A stretch of DNA of 64,000 bases from 2-01-FULL-41-14 sp046317875 (GTDB lineage Bacteria; Pseudomonadota; Alphaproteobacteria; UBA7879; UBA5542). This document shows positions 33,490 through 42,616 of the stretch, piece after piece (the first letter of the stretch is position 1; each line of letters opens with the position of its first letter). The stretch is from the NCBI GenBank assembly GCA_046317875.1, contig JBKCVN010000023.1, positions 1 to 64,000 on the forward strand. The letters run 5' to 3'. Made by a program: the position numbers and the translations under genes. Below the pieces are notes generated by a model that saw only the letters and a list, made by a program, of their open reading frames with translations, had not been told where the DNA came from and did not search any database.

Positions 33490-34638
33490 CTATTCATCCA
33501 AAAATTTTTTCATTTTCTTAAAAAAGTTGAAAGAATCGGGTTGGTTTTTCTCTTCCTTAGAATTTTTATTAAAGTTTTCTAAAATTTCTTTTTGCTCCTT
33601 GGAAAGGTGGCGTGGAATCTCAACCCTTACTTCCACAAACATATCCCCCCGACCAGCACGGCGATAAATGGTCATGCCCTTATCCTTCAATCGAAACTTA
33701 TCGCCTGGTTGTGTGCCCGCTGGGATTTTCACAGACACCCGACTTCCTTCAATGGTGGGTACCTCTATTGATCCACCCGTGGCGGCCATCACCATGGAAA
33801 TGGGAACCTGACATAACAGGTCTGAACCTTTACGCTGGAAAAGTTCGTGGGGTTTAATATGTAAAAACACATACAAATCCCCGGCTGGCGCCCCTTGGGT
33901 CCCCGCGTTACCCTCGCCTGTTAATCGAATTTGAACACCATCTTCAATCCCCGATGGAATGGTCACTTGCAGTTTTTTGGTACCTTTTACATGACCGCGG
34001 CCTTGGCATTGTTTGCACGGATCTTTAATTACTTTGCCGGCGCCTCCACACGTACCACAGGTGCGTTCCATCATAAAGAATCCCTGCTGCATCCGCACAC
34101 GGCCACTGCCGCCACATCCTGAACAATTTTCAGGTTTTTTATCGGCTGCCGTTCCTTGGCCATGACAGGTCTCGCAGGACAAAAGTTTAGTAAGGCTAAT
34201 CTCGCGCTTACTGCCCGCATAGGCTTCCGAGAGGGTGATATCCAAATCATACCTTAAATCTTCGCCGCGGAAGGATCTTTGCGATCGTTGTTGCCCGCCA
34301 GCAAAATCCCCAAATACGCTTTCAAAAATATCGGAAAATCCACCAAACCCTTGTTGATTAAAATCAAATCCTCCAAAGCCGCCACCACCCCCATGGTGAC
34401 CGCCACCACCCTGTTGAAAAGCCGCATGACCATATTGATCATAAGCAGCCCTTTTTTGGGCATTACTTAAAACTTCATAGGCCTCGTTCACTTCTTTAAA
34501 TTTGTCTTCGGCTACTTTGTCATTGGGGTTACGATCGGGGTGATACTGCATCGCCTTCTTACGATAAGCCGATTTCAGTTCTTGGTCAGAGGCTGTTTTT
34601 GAAACACCTAGTATCTCGTAATAATCTCTATTCGCCAT
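33490..34638 (-). CDS. dnaJ: Chaperone DnaJ
   Basis: Hsp40 co-chaperone that delivers clients to DnaK and stimulates its ATPase. The 382 residues contain the J domain with HPD (MQYHPDRNP), the Gly/Phe-rich linker (GGGGHHGGGGGFGGFDFN), four zinc motifs (CETCHGQG, CSGCGGSG, CGTCGGAG, CKQCQGRG) and the C-terminal substrate domains. It lies 80 bases downstream of dnaK with a strong hairpin between, so it is probably expressed at a lower level from the dnaK promoter. Confidence 0.98.
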   Translation of the reverse strand: MANRDYYEILGVSKTASDQELKSAYRKKAMQYHPDRNPNDKVAEDKFKEVNEAYEVLSNAQKRAAYDQYGHAAFQQGGGGHHGGGGGFGGFDFNQQGFGGFSDIFESVFGDFAGGQQRSQRSFRGEDLRYDLDITLSEAYAGSKREISLTKLLSCETCHGQGTAADKKPENCSGCGGSGRVRMQQGFFMMERTCGTCGGAGKVIKDPCKQCQGRGHVKGTKKLQVTIPSGIEDGVQIRLTGEGNAGTQGAPAGDLYVFLHIKPHELFQRKGSDLLCQVPISMVMAATGGSIEVPTIEGSRVSVKIPAGTQPGDKFRLKDKGMTIYRRAGRGDMFVEVRVEIPRHLSKEQKEILENFNKNSKEEKNQPDSFNFFKKMKKFLDE

Positions 34639-34656
34639 GATATTCCTCTAAAGATT

Positions 34657-34686
34657 AAAAGTGCTGCTTCATTCAGCAGCACTTTT
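34657..34686. terminator. Hairpin between dnaK and dnaJ
   Basis: AAAAGTGCTGC, eight-base loop, GCAGCACTTTT: a perfect 11-base-pair inverted repeat with A- and T-runs at the ends. It likely acts as a partial terminator or mRNA processing site in the dnaK-dnaJ operon. Confidence 0.8.
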
Positions 34687-34718
34687 AGATCCGATTTTAA
34701 AAAACCTCAAGGGTTATT

Positions 34719-36638
34719 TCATTTATTGGCTGTATCGCCATCCTCTTTCACTTCCTCAAAGTCAGCGTCTACGACTTTTGAATCATCACCTTGCGCGGCA
34801 GATTCCTCGGCTGGTTTCTGAGCCTCCTTCTCTTGGGCGGCTTTATAAATGGCTTCCCCCATTTTCATGGACGCTTCAACCAACGCTTGGGTTTTGGATT
34901 TTATGGCTTCTAAATCCTCACCACCCACTACTTCTTTCAAAGCATCACGGGCTGATTCAATCGCCGATTTATCATCTGCCAATATTTTATCACCATGCTC
35001 TTTCAGTTGTTTTTCAGTGCTGTCAATCAATCCATCTGCATGGTTTTTGGCTTCAATCAGCTCACGCTTTTTCTTATCTGCCGCGGCATTGGCTTCGGCA
35101 TCTTTCACCATTTTTTCCACTTCAGTATCAGATAAGCCACCTGACGCTTGGATTTGGATTTGCTGCTCTTTACCCGTGGCTTTATCTTTAGCCGACACAT
35201 TAACAATACCATTGGCGTCGATATCAAAGGTCACCTCAATTTGGGGCATTCCACGGGGTGCCGCTGGAATATTTTCCAAGTTAAACTGACCCAACAGTTT
35301 ATTGTCATTGGCCATCTCTCGTTCACCTTGGAAAACCCTGATGGTCACGGCTGTTTGGTTATCTTCTGCCGTTGAAAATACCTGGCTTTTCTTGGTGGGA
35401 ATGGTGGTGTTCCGATCAATTAATCGGGTAAATACGCCCCCTAGTGTTTCGATCCCCAAAGAAAGAGGCGTCACATCCAGCAACAACACATCCTTCACGT
35501 CGCCTTGAAGCACACCACCCTGAATGGCAGCCCCCATGGCCACAACCTCATCTGGGTTTACACCACGATGGGGCTCTTTCCCAAAGAAGGATTTTACTGC
35601 CTCGATAATCTTAGGCATACGGGTCATCCCCCCCACCAATACCACTTCTTGGATATCAGATGTGCTCATATTTGCATCTTTTAAGGCCTTACGGCAGGGT
35701 TCCAATGTACGCTCGATCAAATCAGCCACTAAAGATTCCAATTTAGAACGGGTCAAGGTCACATTTAAGTGTTTAGGTCCGCTGGCATCCGCTGTGATAA
35801 ACGGTAAGTTTACATCTGTTTGCGCACTGCTTGACAACTCGATCTTGGCTTTTTCTGCTGCTTCTTTCAAACGTTGCAAGGCCATGTTATCTTTTTTCAG
35901 ATCAATACCATTTTCCTTTTTAAAGCTTTCAGCTAAGAAATCGATGATACGATGATCAAAATCTTCACCGCCAAGGAACGTATCCCCATTGGTAGATTTT
36001 ACTTCAAAAACACCGTCTCCAATTTCCAAAACAGAAACGTCAAATGTCCCCCCTCCTAGGTCATACACCACGATATTTCCCGTTTTGTTTTTATCCAGGC
36101 CATACGCAAGGGCCGCAGCAGTCGGTTCGTTGATAATACGCAACACTTCCAAGCCGGCAATTTTACCCGCATCTTTGGTGGCTTGGCGTTGGGCGTCGTT
36201 AAAATAAGCCGGAACGGTAATAACGGCTTTTGTAACCGAGGCTCCCAAGTACTTTTCAGCTGTTTCTTTCATTTTTTGTAAAATGAAGGCACTAATTTGG
36301 CTGGGACTATATTTCTCGCCATTGGCTTCTACCCATGCATCCCCGTTGGGCCCTTCAACAATTTTATAGGGGACGGATTCCATATCTTTTTTTGTAATGG
36401 GATCGTCAAATCGGCGACCGATCAATCGCTTAATCGCAAAGAATGTATTCATATGATTTGTCACACCTTGGCGTTTTGCCGGCTGACCCACCAATCGTTC
36501 CCCATCTTTTGTGAATGCCACCATAGAAGGCGTCGTTCTCATACCTTCTGTGTTTTCAATAACTTTTGCTGTTTGGCCTTCCATCACAGCAACGCAAGAG
36601 TTCGTGGTTCCAAGATCAATTCCAATAACTTTGCTCAT
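34719..36638 (-). CDS. dnaK: Chaperone DnaK (Hsp70)
   Basis: ATP-driven folding chaperone. The 639 residues start VIGIDLGTTNSCVAVMEG, contain IINEPTAAALAYGLDK, IVVYDLGGGTFDVSVLEIGD and VVLVGGMTRMPKI of the nucleotide domain, then the substrate domain (LLLDVTPLSLGIETLGGVFT) and a charged C-terminal lid ending DADFEEVKEDGD. Full length. It is preceded by a CIRCE operator and a promoter, so HrcA control is expected; grpE and hrcA are not in the window. Confidence 0.98.
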   Translation of the reverse strand: MSKVIGIDLGTTNSCVAVMEGQTAKVIENTEGMRTTPSMVAFTKDGERLVGQPAKRQGVTNHMNTFFAIKRLIGRRFDDPITKKDMESVPYKIVEGPNGDAWVEANGEKYSPSQISAFILQKMKETAEKYLGASVTKAVITVPAYFNDAQRQATKDAGKIAGLEVLRIINEPTAAALAYGLDKNKTGNIVVYDLGGGTFDVSVLEIGDGVFEVKSTNGDTFLGGEDFDHRIIDFLAESFKKENGIDLKKDNMALQRLKEAAEKAKIELSSSAQTDVNLPFITADASGPKHLNVTLTRSKLESLVADLIERTLEPCRKALKDANMSTSDIQEVVLVGGMTRMPKIIEAVKSFFGKEPHRGVNPDEVVAMGAAIQGGVLQGDVKDVLLLDVTPLSLGIETLGGVFTRLIDRNTTIPTKKSQVFSTAEDNQTAVTIRVFQGEREMANDNKLLGQFNLENIPAAPRGMPQIEVTFDIDANGIVNVSAKDKATGKEQQIQIQASGGLSDTEVEKMVKDAEANAAADKKKRELIEAKNHADGLIDSTEKQLKEHGDKILADDKSAIESARDALKEVVGGEDLEAIKSKTQALVEASMKMGEAIYKAAQEKEAQKPAEESAAQGDDSKVVDADFEEVKEDGDTANK

Positions 36639-36681
36639 AATATCTCACTTTCGTTTTCTAAATAAAAAACCTAACACCCTA

Positions 36682-36710
36682 TATATAATTCATAATTTAG
36701 CACTCTTCAA
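36682..36710 (-). promoter_or_regulatory. Predicted heat-shock promoter of dnaK
   Basis: On the minus strand TTGAAG (36710-36705) and TATATA (36687-36682) with a 17-base spacer, 44 bases upstream of the dnaK start. The -35 lies in the CIRCE spacer and the right arm of CIRCE falls between the -35 and -10, so bound HrcA would block polymerase. Confidence 0.6.
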
Positions 36711-36723
36711 CCCCAAGTGCTAA
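36697..36723. promoter_or_regulatory. CIRCE operator (HrcA binding site)
   Basis: TTAGCACTC, nine bases, AAGTGCTAA. It matches the CIRCE consensus TTAGCACTC-N9-GAGTGCTAA with one mismatch. Known to bind the HrcA repressor; here it controls dnaK-dnaJ. Confidence 0.88.
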
Positions 36724-36740
36724 ATTTTATAAAAATGCTT

Positions 36741-37388
36741 TTATATCCTTTGTAATCTCACAAAATAGGCAGGCCAACCTTTGTCTAATCCCTTTTGTTG
36801 AAAGCGCGTACGTACCCAATCCAAAGGGGGGTCAAACCCTTCTGTAATTATCTGAAAATCTGGGCACTGCTTAAAAACCTCTAAGGCCCATTCTCGATAA
36901 TCGGGATGGTCGGTGGCGAACAGTAACTCGCCCCCTTTGGGTAAAACCCCCGCCAATAGGGATAGATTCTCAGGCGCTACGAATCGGCGTTTGTGATGCC
37001 TTTTTTTGGGCCAAGGATCCGGAAACAATAAAAATATTTTTGAAAAATAAGAGGGACCCACCGATTGTAATAAAAGCTGGGCCGGATCAGTAAAAATACG
37101 AACATTCTGAAGCTCTTTTTCATCAATCATGCCCAAAAAAGTTCCCACACCATTAATAAACGGCTCACAGCCCACCATCAGGATCTGGGGGTATTTTTCT
37201 GCCATATGGGCCAAGTGGTCCCCATTCCCAAAACCAATTTCCAGACATCTCTCACCATATCCATCCAAACGGGATGGGCACTTTAGGTGTCCCTCCTCTA
37301 CTGTGATTTGGATGGGAGGCAAAACCTGCTCTAGGAGATTTTTTTTACTTCTTTTCAAGGCCCTTCCTTGACGTCGACCATACAGCAT
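36741..37388 (-). CDS. trmB: tRNA (guanine-N7)-methyltransferase
   Basis: Makes m7G46 in tRNA. The 215 residues contain the SAM site ERCLEIGFGNGDHLAHMA, the family motif LLFPDPWPKKRHHKRRFV and the C-terminal PLDWVRTRFQQKGL. Full length. Its ATG overlaps the lnt stop by one base (TAATG), so it is coupled to lnt. Confidence 0.95.
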   Translation of the reverse strand: MLYGRRQGRALKRSKKNLLEQVLPPIQITVEEGHLKCPSRLDGYGERCLEIGFGNGDHLAHMAEKYPQILMVGCEPFINGVGTFLGMIDEKELQNVRIFTDPAQLLLQSVGPSYFSKIFLLFPDPWPKKRHHKRRFVAPENLSLLAGVLPKGGELLFATDHPDYREWALEVFKQCPDFQIITEGFDPPLDWVRTRFQQKGLDKGWPAYFVRLQRI

Positions 37389-39004
37389 TAGTTTTTCTTT
37401 CTTGTCATGGGATTAAACTGATCGAACCAGGCCATCAGTTTGAAAAATTTTGCACAAAAGGGTCTTCGAGGTAAAGCTTTGGGCAAAAACCCCTCTACCA
37501 CACCCATGTCAGGACCCGAACGTTGAGCCAAAATCCGCCCATAGGGATCAATGATGGTGGAAACGCCAGCATTCGCAGCTCGAAGAATGGGCAGGCCCTC
37601 TTCAATCGCCCGCATTCGGGCAATTTGAAAATGTTGATAGGGGCCCACACTTTGTCCAAACCAGGCGTCATTGGTGATATGCAACAACCATTGGGGACGA
37701 TCCCGGCCTGTGGGGGTCACTTGCCCTGGAAAGATGGCCTCATAACAAATCATAGGAGAAAAAGAAGGCAATCCCAAAACAGTGACTACATCAGGGCCTT
37801 TTCCTTCAGAAAAGTCCAAAAGACCCGAGGTAATTTTACGAATCTTATCGGCTGGCAAAAAATAAGCCAGCCATCGACGCAGAGGAACATACTCCCCAAA
37901 AGGGACCAAATGATGCTTATCATAAACCGCTTTAATCTCACCCTGATGATTCAGAACATACAAGCTATTCCAAATTCTTGTGCGGGAATCATTCCTTCGC
38001 ACAGCCCCAAAGATTAAATGGGATTCCGGTAAAATCGCCCGGCCTAACTTTTTCTGCAGCGCTTGACCTTCAAGATAAAAACCCAAGGCAGCTTCGGGCC
38101 AAATCACCACATCCGCAGGACGACTTCCCAGCTGACTAAGGCGTAGCAAAGTATCCAACCTCATCATCTGCTCACCTAGGTGCCATTCGGGTGTCTGATC
38201 AATCGAAGGATGCACAATACGCACCGATAGGGGAGTTAATTCTACGGGGGTATTTAACCGAATCAAGCCAAAGATTAAAAGACCAATCACCACCACACTA
38301 CTGGTCACCAAATGCAAACGAGTAAACCTAGACACACTCTGTGAAAAAACCAGATAGGGGATTCCTGCCACACAAACCGTCAAAAAACTTAAGGTATAGA
38401 CACTGCCCAAAGAAGCCGTTTGGGCAACCACTAAAACAGGGGACCAGGAATACCCCAACAGCGCCCAGGGAAACCCTGTACAAAAGCTACTTAGAAAATA
38501 TTCCACCGAGCCCCACCAAAAAGCCACCATAATCAAGCGACCCACACAGCGGGTGTTCGCATATCCAAATTGCAAAAAAACAAGGCGTAAAAATTTAGAA
38601 TCCACCCAATAGGACCATCCTAGGAACCAGATGGATAAAAAGGCCATCACAGCTGATAAAAAAGCGGGGATCCCGAAAAACCCAAAAGGCAGAAGCCACC
38701 AAAAAACATCCAATTCAATCAATAGGGCATGGGAAATCCAATAAAGGCTCAAGGTAAAGAAACCAAATCCAAAAGCCCATATGTGCCCCAAAAAATGGGT
38801 CCACCGCACGGGAGTATCTATCAGAAAAACAAACCGGGAAATCGTAAAGAGCAGAATAAGCTGAATCCCTGGTATGGGGAACAAGCATAACCCCGTCCCT
38901 AGGCCCAGGACTAGAAATTCCCAATACCCAGGAATACGCCTAAAGAATTTTAAATAATGTTTGGCAAAGGATTCGAAATGAAGGCGACCACTACGTAACA
39001 TCAC
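37388..39004 (-). CDS. lnt: Apolipoprotein N-acyltransferase
   Basis: Adds the third acyl chain to lipoproteins in the inner membrane. The 538 residues comprise about six to eight membrane helices (1-235) and a nitrilase-like periplasmic domain with the catalytic Glu (WPEAALGFYLEG), Lys (YDKHHLVPFGEYVPL) and Cys (PMICYEAIFPG). Its presence fits the lipoproteins MltA, the glycine-zipper protein and the predicted lipid-anchored bufferin. Two bases separate it from infC; it overlaps trmB. In many Alphaproteobacteria lnt follows corC; here it has moved. Confidence 0.95.
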   Translation of the reverse strand: MMLRSGRLHFESFAKHYLKFFRRIPGYWEFLVLGLGTGLCLFPIPGIQLILLFTISRFVFLIDTPVRWTHFLGHIWAFGFGFFTLSLYWISHALLIELDVFWWLLPFGFFGIPAFLSAVMAFLSIWFLGWSYWVDSKFLRLVFLQFGYANTRCVGRLIMVAFWWGSVEYFLSSFCTGFPWALLGYSWSPVLVVAQTASLGSVYTLSFLTVCVAGIPYLVFSQSVSRFTRLHLVTSSVVVIGLLIFGLIRLNTPVELTPLSVRIVHPSIDQTPEWHLGEQMMRLDTLLRLSQLGSRPADVVIWPEAALGFYLEGQALQKKLGRAILPESHLIFGAVRRNDSRTRIWNSLYVLNHQGEIKAVYDKHHLVPFGEYVPLRRWLAYFLPADKIRKITSGLLDFSEGKGPDVVTVLGLPSFSPMICYEAIFPGQVTPTGRDRPQWLLHITNDAWFGQSVGPYQHFQIARMRAIEEGLPILRAANAGVSTIIDPYGRILAQRSGPDMGVVEGFLPKALPRRPFCAKFFKLMAWFDQFNPMTRKKN

Positions 39005-39006
39005 GT

Positions 39007-39537
39007 CTAAGCTTTACGAGGTGCCAATACCATGAGCATCAAGTTACGTTCACTTTTGGGTTCGGTTTCTGCCATCCCAATATCAGTGACTTCGTTTTTC
39101 AAACGCTCTAGCAACCGAATGCCTACTTCTTTATGAGCCATTTCGCGCCCACGGAAGCGCATGGTCACTTTGACCTTGTTTTCTTCTTCCAAAAATTTCC
39201 GGATTTGCTTCAGCTTAATAAGGTAATCATGTTCGCCAATCACAGGGCGTAACTTAATTTCTTTGATTTCAACAATTTTTTGTTTTTTCTTGGCTTCATT
39301 TTTCTTTTTTTGAAGCTCGTACTTATATTTTCCGTAATCTAAAATCTTACAAACCGGAGGCTCTGCATGGGGAGACACTTCGATTAAGTCCAACCCTGCT
39401 TCTTTCGCCCGCTCAATCCCTTCTTTTACAGAGACAACACCAATCATGTTGCCATCTGCATCAATCAAGCGAATTTGATCCACACGGATCTCTTCGTTTA
39501 CTCTAGGTCCATCAGGGGCCGAACGAGGGGGAGTCAT
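39007..39537 (-). CDS. infC: Translation initiation factor IF-3
   Basis: Binds the 30S subunit and checks the start codon. The 176 residues have the N-domain (RVNEEIRVDQIRLIDADGN, VKEGIERAKEAGLDLIEVSP) and C-domain (KEIKLRPVIGEHDYLIKLKQ, VTMRFRGREMAHKEVG). It starts with ATG, not the rare AUU start seen in enterobacteria. It follows thrS by 32 bases, but rpmI-rplT are not downstream as is usual. Confidence 0.96.
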   Translation of the reverse strand: MTPPRSAPDGPRVNEEIRVDQIRLIDADGNMIGVVSVKEGIERAKEAGLDLIEVSPHAEPPVCKILDYGKYKYELQKKKNEAKKKQKIVEIKEIKLRPVIGEHDYLIKLKQIRKFLEEENKVKVTMRFRGREMAHKEVGIRLLERLKNEVTDIGMAETEPKSERNLMLMVLAPRKA

Positions 39538-39569
39538 GAATTTACTTATTTTGAGGTCTCCTTAATAAA

Positions 39570-41486
39570 TTAACTGGGTATGGCTGATATGGTTTTAAGC
39601 CGTTCTGTGATCTCTTGTAAAGACACTATTTCCTGAGCATCTCCACCAAAGGTTCGAACTGCCACCGCTCGATTGTCGGCCTCTTTTTGCCCCACAACCA
39701 AAACATAGGGTACCTTTTGTACGCTATGTTCTCGAATTTTATAACTAATTTTTTCATTCCGCAAATCAATTTCTACCCGAATGCCTTCTTTTTTCAATTG
39801 GTCATACACTTCCTGGGCATAATCGTTTACACCCGTGGTGATACTGGCCACCACCACTTGAACAGGCGCCAACCATACCGGGAATTTTCCTGCATAGTGT
39901 TCAATCAAAATACCAATAAAGCGTTCAAAAGTACCAAGAATGGCTCGGTGAAGCATAACAGGACGATGAGTTTGGCCGTCTTCTCCCATATAGGTCGCAC
40001 CTAATCTTTCGGGAAGTATAAAATCAAGCTGTAAAGTACCACACTGCCAATCACGCCCCAAAGCATCTTTCAAAACAAATTCAAGCTTAGGACCATAGAA
40101 AGACCCTTCTCCCGGATTAGCAGAATATTCAATATGTAAATTTTCCAAAACAGAACGTAATTTTTCCTCTGCTCTGTCCCAAGTTAAATCATCTCCAGCT
40201 CTTTTTTCCGGTCGATCAGAGAATTTCACAAAAAAGTGATCAAATCCCAGTTCTTTGTAAATTTCTGAAAGAAGACGACAAAACCCTTCCGCTTCAGACA
40301 AAATTTGATCTTCTGTACAAAAAATATGAGCATCATCTTGCACAAAACTGCGCACTCTCATGATGCCATGCAAGGCCCCAGAAGGCTCATTACGGTGGCA
40401 GTGTCCAAATTCAGCCAAGCGCAAAGGCAGATCTCTATAGCTTTTCGTTCCCTGTTTGAAAATCTCAATATGACAAGGACAATTCATGGGTTTAACAGCC
40501 AAAGTATGATCATCTTCGTCTTTGACCACAAACATGTGTTCCCCAAACTTTTCCCAGTGGCCAGACTTTTCCCATAAAGACTTGTCTACCATCAAAGGTG
40601 TGTTTACCTCTTTATAATCTGCCTTAGCTATTTTTTTGCGAATGTATTCTTTAAGCAAACTATAAAGTATCCATCCTTTCGGATGCCAAAAAACACTACC
40701 CACTGCTTCTTCTTGCAGATGAAATAATTCAAGCTGACGGCCCAGCTTGCGGTGATCACGTTTTTCTGCTTCTTCCAACCGTGTCAGATAATCTTGCAGA
40801 TCTTTTTCAGTGACCCAAGCCGTTCCATAAATCCGCTGTAACATGGCATTCTTGGAATCACCCCGCCAATAGGCCCCGGCCAATTTCATCAGCTTGAAGG
40901 CTTTTCCTATTTTTCTGGTAGAGGAGGCATGGGGCCCCCGACACAAATCAATAAAAATGCCTTGGCGATATAAAGAAATGGTTTCACCCGCGGGGATATC
41001 ACCAATAATTTCAGCCTTATACGTTTCCCCAATTTTTGTAAAAAAGGAAATGGCCTCGTCCCGATCCCATTCTTCCCGGACAATCGGTTCATCGCGATCG
41101 ACGATCTCTTTCATTTTGTTTTCTAGGGTCAGCAGATCCTCGGGGGTAAAGGGTTTATCCCGCGCAAAATCGTAATAAAACCCATTTTCAATGGCAGGGC
41201 CTATGGTGACTTGTAAGTCTTTTCCATAAAGCTCTTTAGCGGCCTCAGCCAATAAGTGGGCCGTATCGTGCCGGATAATTTCAAGGGCTTCTGGGGAATC
41301 TCGCGTCAGGATTTCCAAAGCCCCATCACAAGATAGAGAACGGGATAAATCCACCAATTCGTTATTGAACTTGGCCACAAAGGCCGCTTTTTGCAAGCTG
41401 GAACTAATGGACGCAGCAATTTCCCCAGGGGTAACCCCTTTAGGAAATTCTTTAACGTTGCCATCTTTAAAAGTAATTTTAATCAT
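39570..41486 (-). CDS. thrS: Threonine-tRNA ligase
   Basis: Class II synthetase with editing. The 638 residues carry the TGS domain (1-60), the editing domain with HDTAHLLAEAAKELYG, the catalytic core (zinc ligand Cys in VKPMNCPCHIEIF; motif 2 FGHCHRNEPSGALHGIMRVR; motif 3 HRAILGTFERFIGILIEHYA) and the C-terminal anticodon domain. Full length. First gene of the thrS-infC-lnt-trmB run, divergent from tRNA-Ser with ~98 bases between. Confidence 0.97.
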   Translation of the reverse strand: MIKITFKDGNVKEFPKGVTPGEIAASISSSLQKAAFVAKFNNELVDLSRSLSCDGALEILTRDSPEALEIIRHDTAHLLAEAAKELYGKDLQVTIGPAIENGFYYDFARDKPFTPEDLLTLENKMKEIVDRDEPIVREEWDRDEAISFFTKIGETYKAEIIGDIPAGETISLYRQGIFIDLCRGPHASSTRKIGKAFKLMKLAGAYWRGDSKNAMLQRIYGTAWVTEKDLQDYLTRLEEAEKRDHRKLGRQLELFHLQEEAVGSVFWHPKGWILYSLLKEYIRKKIAKADYKEVNTPLMVDKSLWEKSGHWEKFGEHMFVVKDEDDHTLAVKPMNCPCHIEIFKQGTKSYRDLPLRLAEFGHCHRNEPSGALHGIMRVRSFVQDDAHIFCTEDQILSEAEGFCRLLSEIYKELGFDHFFVKFSDRPEKRAGDDLTWDRAEEKLRSVLENLHIEYSANPGEGSFYGPKLEFVLKDALGRDWQCGTLQLDFILPERLGATYMGEDGQTHRPVMLHRAILGTFERFIGILIEHYAGKFPVWLAPVQVVVASITTGVNDYAQEVYDQLKKEGIRVEIDLRNEKISYKIREHSVQKVPYVLVVGQKEADNRAVAVRTFGGDAQEIVSLQEITERLKTISAIPS

Positions 41487-41584
41487 TATTCTTCGAAACT
41501 TTAGTCACTCAATAAAAAATGTCAAGAATTTAAAGCCGGTATTGTGTTTAAAACAATTCTATATTAATGTGACCCTTCATAAAA

Positions 41585-41675
41585 GGAGAGGTGGCCGAGT
41601 GGTTGAAGGCGCACGCCTGGAAAGTGTGTATACGTTAATCGCGTATCGAGGGTTCGAATCCCTCTCTCTCCGCCA
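41585..41675 (+). tRNA. tRNA-Ser (anticodon GGA)
   Basis: A 91-base class II tRNA with encoded CCA. The acceptor stem GGAGAGG pairs with TCTCTCC (one G-T), discriminator G. The anticodon loop reads CTGGAAA, so the anticodon is GGA. A long variable arm (GTGTATACGTTAATCGCGTAT region) follows, as required for tRNA-Ser. T arm GAGGGTTCGAATCCCTC. Confidence 0.95.
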
Positions 41676-41693
41676 TTTCTATAGGTATAACTC

Positions 41694-42098
41694 ATGAAAA
41701 TTATAGGCATTACAACGAAAGCTTCAAATCAAGAAACTGAAAAGATAGGGGCTTTCTGGCATCAGTTTTTTGCCAACAATATAAGCTCCCTTATTCCTAA
41801 CACCATTTCACCCCACATTTTTTGTTTGTATACGGACTATGAAGGGGATCATACCAACCCCTATAAGATGATTATTGGCCATGAAGTCTCAACATTAGAC
41901 CACATCCCTGCCGGTCTAGAAGGAAGAGAATTTGAGTATGAGCATTATGATCATATTACCCTGCCCCAAGGCAACCCAGAGAGCATCCTAAAAGCTTGGC
42001 AAGAAATTTGGGCTAATGGTAGGCCCCGTGCATATAAATTAGATTTTCAAAAACACAATCCCGACGGCAGTGTCGACATTTTTGTGGAATACAAATGA
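41694..42098 (+). CDS. GyrI-like small-molecule-binding domain protein
   Basis: A 134-residue single-domain protein of the GyrI-like/AraC effector-binding fold: PYKMIIGHEVSTLDHIPAGL, GREFEYEHYDHITLPQG, ILKAWQEIWANG and the C-terminal LDFQKHNPDGSVDIFVEYK. Such stand-alone domains bind hydrophobic small molecules or hydrolyse them; no DNA-binding part is present. It is coupled (ATGA overlap) to a Nudix gene. The fragment at 1045-1185 is a decayed relative. Function in this cell unknown. Confidence 0.75.
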   Translation: MKIIGITTKASNQETEKIGAFWHQFFANNISSLIPNTISPHIFCLYTDYEGDHTNPYKMIIGHEVSTLDHIPAGLEGREFEYEHYDHITLPQGNPESILKAWQEIWANGRPRAYKLDFQKHNPDGSVDIFVEYK

Positions 42099-42562
42099 GC
42101 TCCCCCATCCACTGCCTCAGCCGAGCTGTTGTGATCGACCAGGACCATATATTGGTGTGCTACAATCCCAGATCAACCACACCCTACATTTATCTTCCAG
42201 GGGGCCATATGGAAGAAGGGGAATCAGCCCAGGGCTCTTTGGAACGGGAAATGCTGGAAGAAACTACCCTATCCTTTGAAATTGGTCGGTTTCTTGGAGT
42301 GTTAGAATATTCATTTGCTGCCCACACCAAAGCCAATCCCTGCCACACCCATGAGTATAATTTTTGCTTTCTAGCCTCTTGTCCCTCCCTAAAAAACCTC
42401 ACCCTCCCCCCCGAACCCGAACAGGACATTGTTCGCTTTCGATGGGTTCATCTTTCCCACCTTCAAACAGAAAACCTTCTCCCCTCTCCGTTGATCAAAT
42501 TGCTACCCCAGTGGCTATCCACTTCTTTACCCCCCTTCATTTTTTCTAGCGAGCTGATCTAG
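42095..42562 (+). CDS. Nudix hydrolase
   Basis: A 155-residue hydrolase with an intact Nudix box, GGHMEEGESAQGSLEREMLEETTL (key G, E, RE-x-x-EE), after the start SRAVVIDQDHILVCYNPR. It shares LGVLEYSFAAH and HTHEYNFCF with the paralogue at 23684-24148. Substrate unknown; members act on modified nucleotides or sugar nucleotides. It overlaps the GyrI-like gene by four bases, which suggests a small detoxification unit (inference). Confidence 0.88.
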   Translation: MSSPIHCLSRAVVIDQDHILVCYNPRSTTPYIYLPGGHMEEGESAQGSLEREMLEETTLSFEIGRFLGVLEYSFAAHTKANPCHTHEYNFCFLASCPSLKNLTLPPEPEQDIVRFRWVHLSHLQTENLLPSPLIKLLPQWLSTSLPPFIFSSELI

Positions 42563-42616
42563 CTTCCCGTTTATTCCGTTCTATGATTTACTGAACACAT
42601 ATAGGAAGGCATTTTC

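Noticed and set aside
34661..35191. 176-codon hydrophobic frame on the plus strand
   Set aside because: Lies antisense to the 3' end of dnaK and the intergenic hairpin; no ribosome site and composition explained by the dnaK strand.
35524..35955. Long plus-strand frame of 143 codons
   Set aside because: Fully antisense to the conserved dnaK coding region; a shadow of it.
37523..38017. 164-codon plus-strand frame
   Set aside because: Antisense to the conserved catalytic domain of lnt; no family pattern.
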